Source: Isoetes taiwanensis (lineage: Eukaryota > Streptophyta > Lycopodiopsida > Isoetales > Isoetaceae). Taken from it: a stretch of DNA of 64,000 bases. Below are positions 56,640 through 64,000 of this stretch, piece after piece. Below the pieces are notes generated by a model. That model saw nothing but the letters and a program-made list of their open reading frames with translations, had not been told where the DNA came from and did not search any database. Position 1 is the stretch's first letter; each line of letters starts with the position of its first letter. A program made the position numbers and the translations under genes. The stretch covers positions 3,348,001-3,412,000 of the forward strand of contig JAJEKV010000103.1 of the NCBI GenBank assembly GCA_021234155.1, written 5' to 3'.

Positions 56640-58472
56640 CATTAGGAATAATGGTTAAGGGGCGGACGCTGGTTCCGTGCGGAAACCAAACCAACCCAAT
56701 TTGATGGCCGGATTTGGAGGATTAAGAGCCCGAAAAATTTCTTCTTGTGCTTGTTGATCCATCCGAGGTTGATTGGCAGGAGCTGGTTGATAGCGTGATT
56801 GCCGAGGCGCGAGGTGGCTTCCAAGAACTCGGACGCGGGCCTTGTTTGCCATTAGCAATCCAGAGTTGGTAAGCCGTGAGGCGGACCGATGTGGTCTCGA
56901 TTGGTGCCGTGAAGCGCACGACCGAACTTGGGGAGTTGAGGACACGCCGGGTGGTATGACCCCATTCTTGATGATGATAACACCGAAGCTTTGGAAGGAT
57001 CAAAAGGAGAACGGTGTTGGGTCCCCCGCTGTTGCTCCCAAGGTCGATAGAGTTGATTGGGTTGCGCTACCGCAGTGGGTGGCTGGCCGATATGGCGATT
57101 GGTGCCGAGGTGTTGTTTGCACTTGATAAACCATCTTGTTGCGGAAAGGTGTAGGATGAGTGCGAAGTGCATTCTTCCGCGGGCATGATTGCACATGTTG
57201 CGTTTACAATGAGGCGGGCCATTGGTGGAGTTGCACTCATTCGCCAAGTGGCCTTGATATTTGCGCATATGGCACCAGATCCGATCATACCGCTGGTTGG
57301 CGCGGTTGAGGTTGAACAGCAGCCCGGGGAACCATGACGGGTGGAATGAAAGGGAGCTCCCAAGAGCCACGCCTACGGGAGGAAACATTGATCGAAAGTG
57401 ATTGACAAGATCGATAGCCTGCTCCAAAGTCTTCTAGCGGTATTCACCATGAGTCCGATAGCTGGAGGAAGTCCTTGGAGAAACCGCACCAAGATCCGCT
57501 CGCGGTGGGGTACTCCTTGAGTTTGCCGAGCAGAATGTGAAGACGGCCCGCAAAATCCGAGGCAGCACTGCGGGCTCTTGTTGAAGGTCATTGAGTTGCT
57601 TGAGATGAAGTTGATCATCATCCGTGGTCCCATAGTGAGAAAGAAAAAGTTTTTCATTTCGACCAATCTTGTTTCCAAAGTGGCTTTTGTTGGACATGAG
57701 CCATTGATGAGGGGAGCCACGCAATGTGGTGGAAAAGATGTGGAATTTCAGTTGAGGTTGCGCATGACCATTCAGACAGCCGAGCCTCAAATTCTTCCAT
57801 GTGGGCCCGAGCACTTTGGTCTAAAGGTTTTCCTTTCGTGTTGCCAAAGGTGGGATAAGTCAGCTTAAGGGTCTGAAAGGTAGAGGTAAAAGTGCTGGGC
57901 TGGACCGGAACATGATAGTGAGGATATTGAGGTGGAGTTGGAGGGGGTATGGTGCTGGAAAGACCCTGCTGAAGGGGTGGCTGAGGTGGGGGTACCGGAG
58001 GTGCCCCCATCATTGGGTTTGAGGTCCGTAAGATTGTAAACAGGAAGAGAGGTGGGAAAGGTGGGGAAGGGAAAATCCCCGGGAGGAGCAAAAGAGACAT
58101 GTGGATATCCCCGCTCACCCGTAGGGGAGATGATGGTTGTGAAGGCAGAGGCGATGGGCCGTAAGAGTGATGGATGAAGGCATGTTCCGGGGTATGAAAG
58201 TAAGGTTGAGCAGTGGGAGCCGGATAGGGCTCTTGATAGTGATGAGGAGACTGAGGCTGTGAGCAATGTTTGCACGCTTGAGGCGGAGAATTTGGACGAG
58301 ACATGACACGAGGGGTGGGTGGCGCCGACTGAGCCCTAGACCGAATGTGGCCTCCCTCAATGTCATAAGCAGATCCATACATGTCACGAACAGCTTCCCG
58401 TCGATGATGGCGCTCCAATCGAGATGCCGTCTGGGAAAGAAGTTCTTCTGGCGTGAAGTTTCGGACAGACAT
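56640..58472 (-). pseudogene. gag: G3 gag
   Basis: This starts at ATG 58472 (MSVRNFTPEELLSQTASRLE), with a long Pro/Ser-rich part. A capsid region follows (LKLTYPTFGNTKGKPLDQSA and HMEEFEARLSEW) and continues in other frames (KSHFGNKIGRNEKLFLSHYG). Two degraded CCHC knuckles lie at about 57300-57260 (CHMRKYQGHLANEC, second Cys replaced by Arg) and 56985-56950 (CYHHQEWGH). Frameshifts separate the parts. Confidence 0.75.
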
Positions 58473-58519
58473 GGCGACAAAAGAAGGGAAAAACGAATCA
58501 GACCCGGCAGCGGCGACAG

Positions 58520-59113
58520 TGTTTGGGGTCTGGGTTCGGGAACTCCTGCAAGACAGCCCTCTGTGAGGACCCTTGGATCTAACAGGAGAATCCGGGGGAC
58601 TATGTCACGCGGGATTTGCAAGAAAAGAACAAGAAGAAGAAAACGGAACAGAAAAGAACAATGAGAGGAAAATGATATGCTTCCTTGATATCAATGATGA
58701 ACATACATGAGCTCTCGCAATTGAGAGAAGACTGAAAAGAGACAAGACTCAAAACTCATCTAGCCCTCATATGCTAGCTCTACTCATATATATAGTACAA
58801 TGGCCTCTGGCCCAATATAGACACTCGGACTGATCTCGGTGCCGAATCCTGGAAGGAGGCCTGATTTGCAGTAATGTTGGCGGTGCCTCTTGAAATGCCT
58901 AGAATCACGCTGACGCTGACACGGGCGGTGACGGGTCATCACTTGTCTGAGCGGCGCCTCTTGTTGACGGACGCAGGCTTTGACTGCGTGGTCTGCTGCT
59001 TGGTCTTCTGCTGAGCCTTTGATGGCTGACCCATGCCTGTCTGTGGATCCTTGAGCTTGACCTGGTCCGTCGTATGCATGAATAGTCCTGAACCAGGAGG
59101 CACAGGACTAACA
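58520..59113 (-). repeat. G3 5' LTR (element orientation)
   Basis: Partner of 47958-48554. On the minus strand it ends CCCCAAACA and is followed by CTGTCGCCGCTGCCGGGTC, which loosely resembles a tRNA primer site of the GGCGCCGTTGCCGGG kind. The tRNA is not assigned. Confidence 0.92.
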
Positions 59114-59322
59114 AGGCGCAAGCTGTGAGACCTCCTATCATTTCTTCACCAGAACTTGCCCAAATGATCTCCAACCTGTTGTATAGCATCTTTAGGTAAT
59201 CCAGCCATGCTCAAACACTTGAACTAGTCTTCAAATTTCCAATTTTGACCTCAGTATAGGCTCCAATTGCCCAACCCCAAGAATTTTCCAAGTCACCCAA
59301 AAATTAGGGTTTCCTCCTTTTC

Positions 59323-59352
59323 TATAAATAGGTCCCTCATTTCACACATAGC
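59323..59352 (+). promoter_or_regulatory. TATA box and leader motif upstream of ORF B
   Basis: TATAAAT at 59323-59329 is followed by CCCTCATTTC and CCCTAAAGTTTGCTC, 121 bp before the ORF B start. It matches the ORF A leader motif for motif. Confidence 0.55.
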
Positions 59353-59443
59353 ACCCTAAAGTTTGCTCCTGCCTTCTTAGCCAATTTTCCAACTCCCTGA
59401 GGCGCTCTTGCAACCGTTTGCTACCCTCTTCTGCATTTAACCA

Positions 59444-60993
59444 ATGGCAACCTCTGATTTCCGCAGATGGTACAGCGCCAACGCTCATGCCGCCGAGGCC
59501 GACATCGACCAAATTTTCCATGTCTTCAGGAAGGAGGTAGATGTCCAAGCAACTTTGCACGCAACCCCAGCTTACAGTAGAGTCCTGTCTGAATTCCAAG
59601 CTAGGGTAGAACCAGCACTAGTGCAACTCCCACCTTGCATAGGTTACTTTGCTCCTAGGCAATCCCTGCAAGCAGCTTTAGGCGATGTTCCAAACATTGC
59701 CAAGTATCTCACAAACAAGGCCCAGCGCACGCCCGAGCCAATGGTTTTAACTGTTAATAGGACCAAATATTTCTCTTTTAACACTGCCTTGGCAATTTTC
59801 CTTACCCATCGTGCCGAGAACACTGTGGGAGAAACCTCCATTCCCCCCATGGACGTGGACCCATTAGCCATAGCAGCAGAACAACGGCTCCTTACGCAAT
59901 ACGAACAGGAGCAGGAAGGAAAAGAAGAGGAGGACTCAGAAGAACAGGAATCAGAAGAGGAGGAAGACTACGTCGAGCTCGACCCAGCGGAGGAGCGGCG
60001 ACAAGCAGAACAAGAGTGGCAAGACTTCGAAAGAAGCCGGCAAACTCTTAGAGTCGCGCTGCCCCTTGGGCTAGGCATTACAAGCCTAGCCCCCATTATT
60101 GTCGAGGGCGAGGAGTTTTTGCTTCTAAGCGACATCCAAAACCTTCCGGAGTGCAGGGAAAGGGAGTACCGACCTGAAGAGTTGCTGCACCAACTCCGAA
60201 GAACGGACCTGGACGACTTCATCGTCCGAGGAGCATCTGACTTCCCACTCCAAGTAAGGGAAGCCGACACTTACACGGGAGAGTCGACCTCCGACATCCA
60301 AGCCTACAGCAGCATCAGGCAGATTATGGAGGGAGACAAGGCCGCGGACAAACTACCGACGGAGGAGGAGTTCCTTGCTCTACAGGAACAGATGGGGATC
60401 CGCCACGCGACCTCGAACATCTTAACGGCAAGTTCGTCGGCAATGCCTCCCCTGAGAGAAGAGGCGAAGTTCGACCGTGAGAGCTTCAAAGAACAACCGA
60501 GACTACAGGAGCTCACCACAAGAGAGGTAGATGACTTTGCGGGCGCATTACGTAGCTGGATACCGAAAGTGGTCGAGGATTGGCCACGCTAACGGCCGTG
60601 TCGTTCGCGGTACTACCTCCCCGCCGATGGATGGAAGAATAGGTAATTCACCGCAAATTCACCCCCGTGAGGCGCAGGAAGGAGTGTCGATGCTAATTGC
60701 GCCTCAGATTTGGCCGGCATGCGGTTACCCCTCAACACCGAAAGTATGCCATCCCGTGAAGAGAGCGGTAGCACTCGATGTTTTCGACTTCGCCATACCT
60801 TACAGTGTGGCGTGGAAGACCGGCAAAGGACCGCAGCCTTTATACCTCCGAAAGCCAGAGTGGAAGACTTGGCAGAGCTTTGCGTGGTGGATCTTCAGTT
60901 AACGTCCTTAGAAACTTGGGTCATTCAGTGGGAACAGCCCAAGTGAAGAAGTTCTTAGAGGACAATCCATCCTACCGGCGACATCAAGAATAA
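59444..60993 (+). pseudogene. ORF B: unrecognised protein with acidic tract
   Basis: A 382-codon frame (59444-60592) starts MATSDFRRWYSANAHAAEAD. The N-terminal 130 residues look folded (PRQSLQAALGDVPNIAKYLT). Residues about 154-184 are almost all Glu/Asp/Gln (EQEGKEEEDSEEQESEEEED), then come more structured parts (PLGLGITSLAPIIVEGEEFL). After a TAA at 60590-60592, open plus-strand frames at 60531-60902 (KRAVALDVFDFAIPYSVAWK) and to 60993 probably continue it, which would give about 515 residues before frameshifting. No known domain is recognised. It has its own TATA leader and is not gag, which starts at 61034. An acidic tract next to a histone gene suggests a histone-binding role, but that is speculation. 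Confidence 0.6.
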
Positions 60994-61033
60994 TAGAGAA
61001 CAACGAACGGTCGAACAAAACAGGAGGCCCAAC

Positions 61034-62294
61034 ATGGACGAAGAGACTCCTGACAGGCAACCCATCCCCAGGAACCTCTTCGAAGGATATGGCCCCATGA
61101 CACCAGAAGAAGAGTTGTCGCAGATGCGAACAGACCTGGACCAGATAAAGGCCCTACTAGCAGCCCAAGCATCATCCGGGCCACAAACGACACCCCGAAA
61201 GTCAGGAAAAGACAAGAGGAGTAAGAGGGGGAGGTCCCCTAGCATAGAGACCTCCGAATCAAGCTCAACCTCGGACTCTGAGTCTGAAAAAGAGGCTGAG
61301 CAGGTGCCGGACCGTAGAGACGGCAGACAGAAGGACACTAAGGCCCTGGATTACCAGAAGAAGGTGGACTCAAAGACGGGCAATGTGTGGAAAGCCCGAA
61401 ACTCGAACAGCCTTCTGGGCAGAATAGATCCGGCTTAGAGGCTGGAGGCATGGCTGGACTAAATGAGTGAGTACGGCAATGCCTATGGCATGAAGGACAA
61501 AGACAAAGGCGTGGTGGCTTATGTACCAACCTGAAAGGAGCCGCATGCATATGGTGGAAGGGCTATGCCAAGGCCCATGGGTTGAGCAGAGATGCATGCC
61601 GCTTTAAGAAGTTCTCAAAAGCTTTCAAGAAACACTATGTCCCTCGGGAACACAAGTCGAACATGATGCGCCAGTTTTTTACACAAGACGGTGCGTAAAT
61701 ACAATCAAGAATTCATGAGGTTAAGATCAGACGCCAAAGCAAAGCTGAGCGAGAAACATGCAGTGGAAAGCTACATAGAAGGGCTGAACGAAGAGCTCAG
61801 GAAACTCGTAAGGGCAATAGACCCTAAAACGGTATTGGAAGCAGAATCCAAAGCAATTAGTTTGCAAGGATCCGCACCAAGTAACAAAGACACAAAGGCA
61901 GCCTCACTATCGATAGAGGCAAAGCAACAGTGGAGCTACAACCGAGGGCAGCCAGCCCAAGCCCAAAGAAAGTCCCCATATAATAGCAAACCGTGGGAGA
62001 CAAAGCAGAAAGAAAAGTGTGTCCTTCAAGGACAAACAGGAAGGTTCCAACTACTCCAAAGCAGTACGATCCTTCTTACAGGCGATGCCCAAGGAGAAAA
62101 GGCAAGAATGCATAGAGAAGCAGCTCTGCTTTAGATGTTTCCAGCCGGGCCACCGAACGGCGAACTGCCCATTTGTTATGAGCTCAGCGCTAGCAGAGTT
62201 GGGCGGATGGGACACTCCATCAGACGAGGACGACGAGGAGGCACGCGATTACATTCAGGGTGAGTGCCACATCTTCGCTGCTATAGATACGTAA
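61034..62294 (+). pseudogene. gag: CHR gag, frameshifted
   Basis: The first frame (61034-61438) has LFEGYGPMTPEEELSQMRTD and a Ser/Lys-rich stretch. The capsid region then appears in other frames (ACIWWKGYAKAHGLSRDACR, RKYNQEFMRLRSDAKAKLSE, ESYIEGLNEELRKLVRAID). A single CCHC knuckle, CFRCFQPGHRTANC, lies at about 62130-62171. The end is at TAA 62292-62294. The layout matches chromovirus-type gag with one knuckle. Several single-base frame changes are needed. Confidence 0.85.
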
Positions 62295-62363
62295 TGTGCA
62301 GAGACCCAAAGATAAGGTAATCACCACAAGAGGGGGAAGGCAAAGGCCAAGTCCTTCATAGTC

Positions 62364-63470
62364 TTGATAGACTCCGGAAGTAGCCATAACTTCGCGTCCC
62401 CGAGGATGGTTGAAATGTTGAAATTGAAACCCCTAAAATTCAAACCAAGGCCCGTAATCTTGGCAAGCGGGGCAGTAAGACATACAGCTGGGAAGAGAAT
62501 CAACTTCGACATTGACTTGCCAGGGATTAATATCCAGATGGGGGCAGAAGTAATGGGCATTGGCAAATACGACTTGATCGTTGGAATGGAGTACCTTGGA
62601 CCAGCAGGGGCCATCATTGATTGTGGAAAGCGGAAGGTGACCTTCCCAACGCCCGACGGCAAAGCCATTGAGATCACAGGTAAAGAAGTTACCCCCGTCA
62701 TGCAATGTATGTCCGTTAAGAAGCTGCTCAAATCTATAAGGAGCGAGAAGGTAGCATACATCTTCAAACTCGAGATTGAGGAACACGAGTCGGAAGAAAG
62801 CAAGGAAGACAAGGTGCTCAGCAAGTTGCCCAAGCCAATCGCCAACTTAATTACGGAGTTCCACGATCTCTTTCCAGATGAGATCGAGAAGCTTCCTCCT
62901 TACAGGGGAGTAGAGTGTGAGATAGCACTCGAGCCAGGGACCAAGCCGACAAGCAAGGCCCCATATAGAATGACCACACATGAACTCACGGAGCTAAAGA
63001 AGCAGCTACAAGAATTGCTCATCAGGCCTAGTGTCTCACCATTTGGGGCACCCATCCTCTTTGTCAAGAAGAAGGATGGAAGCTTGAGGATGTGCATAGA
63101 TTACAGACAATTGAACAAGCACACCATCAAGAACAAGTACGCACTCCCCAGGTCAGACGACTTGATGGATCAGCTCCAAGGGGCAAAGGTCTTCTCCAAG
63201 ATCGACCTAAGGTCAGGTTATCACCAGATCAGAATAAAAGAAGAGGACATCCACAAAACGGCTTTCAGGACCAGGTATGGGCATTACGAATTCACCGTAA
63301 TGCCATTTGGGCTATCCAACGCCCCAGCTACGTTCATGAGACTCATGAACGACATCTTCAGAGAATACTTGGACACCTTTGTGATAGTATTCTTCGACGA
63401 TATTCTGGTATACAGTAAATCCATTCAAGAGCATGCTCAAAGACGTCGGGGAAGGTGCTCGAGAAGTTAA
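62364..63470 (+). pseudogene. pol: CHR protease and reverse transcriptase
   Basis: The protease site [13 protein letters not shown] (about 62362-62400) keeps the catalytic Asp, and the fold continues through [20 protein letters not shown]. The RT has [54 protein letters not shown] and the catalytic box [11 protein letters not shown]. Relative to the family, about four residues are missing before [10 protein letters not shown]. The frame is lost after 63430, and RT continues as [14 protein letters not shown] in the next frame. The motifs are of the chromovirus type (Tekay/Del/CRM-like), named from memory. Confidence 0.88.
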
Positions 63471-64000
63471 GGAGGCATCGGTTGTATGCCAAGTTGTCGG
63501 CGTCACTTCGCAAATGCAGAAGGTAGAATACCTCGGCCATGTGATTCCGCCAAGATTGAAGCAAGAATCCAATGGCCGCACCAAAGAACGCCCATGAGGT
63601 CGAAGTTTCTTTGGCCTAGCAGTAGTATTACAGAAGTTCATGAAGAACTTCGCAAAGATAGCAGCCCCACTGACAGACTTGACAAAGGCGGATAAAGTAA
63701 AAAATTGGGCAGACCATTGGCTCAAGAAAGCCCAAGCAGGATTTGAGTTGTTGAAGGAAGCTTTGACAACCGCCTCGCCTTGACCCCCGCGCACCTCGAA
63801 AAGGACAAGTTAGTGGCAACGGACGAAGCAAGATAGCCACATGTGCAAAGATCGATGCAAGAAGAGCGGTAATAGCGCATTTACTCAAGGAAAATGAACG
63901 ACGTTAAAACGCCGCTACCCCGACGATGATCAAGAGCTAGCAAATGGGTTAGGGCGTTGAGAATCTGGAGGCATTACCTCATAGGGAGGAAATTCCAGTT
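63471..64000 (+). pseudogene. CHR RT connection and RNase H, decayed, cut by window end
   Basis: In mixed frames: KVEYLGHV, KFMKNFAKIAAPLTDLTKAD, AGFELLKEALTT, LVATDEA and LRIWRHYLIGRKFQ. These follow the usual RT thumb and RNase H order. The integrase and 3' LTR must lie beyond 64000. Confidence 0.75.

Larger units (their letters stand above)
47958..59113 (-). mobile_element. Complete Ty3/gypsy retrotransposon G3, nested in CHR
   Basis: Two LTRs of about 595 bp (47958-48554 and 58520-59113) begin TGTTTGGGG and end GGACTAACA on the plus strand. They are flanked by the 5-bp duplication AGGCG (47953-47957 and 59114-59118). LTR divergence is greater than in G2, so G3 is older than G2. Coding is on the minus strand: gag, protease, RT, RNase H, integrase, then an extra coding region of about 2.7 kb before the 3' LTR. 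Many frameshifts are present. The 11.2 kb length is consistent with an element that has an additional ORF. Confidence 0.94.
43805..64000 (+). mobile_element. LTR retrotransposon CHR carrying a CENH3-like histone gene (partial, runs off window)
   Basis: Order on the plus strand: LTR, primer-binding site, leader with two palindromes, ORF A (histone-like), two palindromes, ORF B, gag, protease-RT, start of RNase H. All parts share the orientation and are spaced as one element once the MITE (45446-45701) and G3 (47958-59118, counting one copy of its duplication) are removed. RT motifs ([20 protein letters not shown]) are of the Ty3/gypsy chromovirus type. Integrase, any chromodomain and the 3' LTR would lie beyond 64000. 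The link between LTR and gag-pol is an inference from order and orientation, because the second LTR is not visible. Confidence 0.75.

Overview
This is eukaryotic repeat DNA with no intact host gene. I infer a land plant with a large, transposon-rich genome. The reasons are plant-type Ty3/gypsy elements, a CACTA element with the plant DUF4218/DUF4216 architecture, LINEs with plant-style ORF1, and a captured, intron-containing fragment of a plant-type starch branching enzyme gene. A Crypton-like recombinase with introns and a DUF7869-type transposase fragment would be unusual in a flowering plant. A fern, lycophyte or bryophyte is possible, but the sequence alone does not settle it.

Layout. 1-10.57 kb: non-genic sequence with several tandem and dispersed repeats, one truncated transposase-like reading frame on the minus strand, and a decayed coding-like patch near 10 kb. 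10.574-20.881 kb: a complete Ty3/gypsy element (here G1, plus strand, TSD CATCC). Its 3' LTR is split by a 3.1 kb DNA transposon (17.777-20.860, TSD GTTAGAGT) that carries two exons of a starch branching enzyme gene. 21.39-23.76 kb: the 3' half of a CACTA transposon. 23.8-25.3 kb: a decayed LINE and a tandem duplication. 25.28-37.0 kb: a LINE on the minus strand split by a complete gypsy element (G2, 25.725-33.462, minus, TSD GCAGG) with an archaeal-type RNase H placed between protease and RT. 37.0-38.5 kb: a second, opposite LINE. 38.5-39.5 kb: an LTR end with an initiator-tRNA primer site and an unidentified 252-aa frame. 39.5-41.9 kb: no genes. 41.9-43.8 kb: a spliced, broken, Crypton-like tyrosine recombinase gene on the minus strand.

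43.805 kb to the window end: a large, incomplete LTR retrotransposon on the plus strand (here CHR, for its histone-like gene). In order it has a 1.5 kb LTR, a tRNA-Met-type primer site, a leader with palindromic repeats, ORF A, more palindromes, ORF B, gag, and protease-RT running off the end. ORF A starts with the exact histone H3 tail (MARTKQTARK) and ends with an H3/CENH3-type histone fold, with about 340 residues in between. ORF B is an unrecognised protein with a strongly acidic stretch. Both accessory ORFs have a similar TATA-box leader and a pair of 67-bp palindromes upstream, as if each had its own promoter. A 256-bp MITE sits in the leader and a whole 11.2 kb gypsy element (G3, 47.958-59.113, minus, TSD AGGCG) sits in the fourth palindrome.

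The most interesting thing in the window is therefore an LTR retrotransposon that carries a CENH3-like histone gene. The copy here is broken by three frameshifts, so function would have to be sought in better copies elsewhere in the genome.
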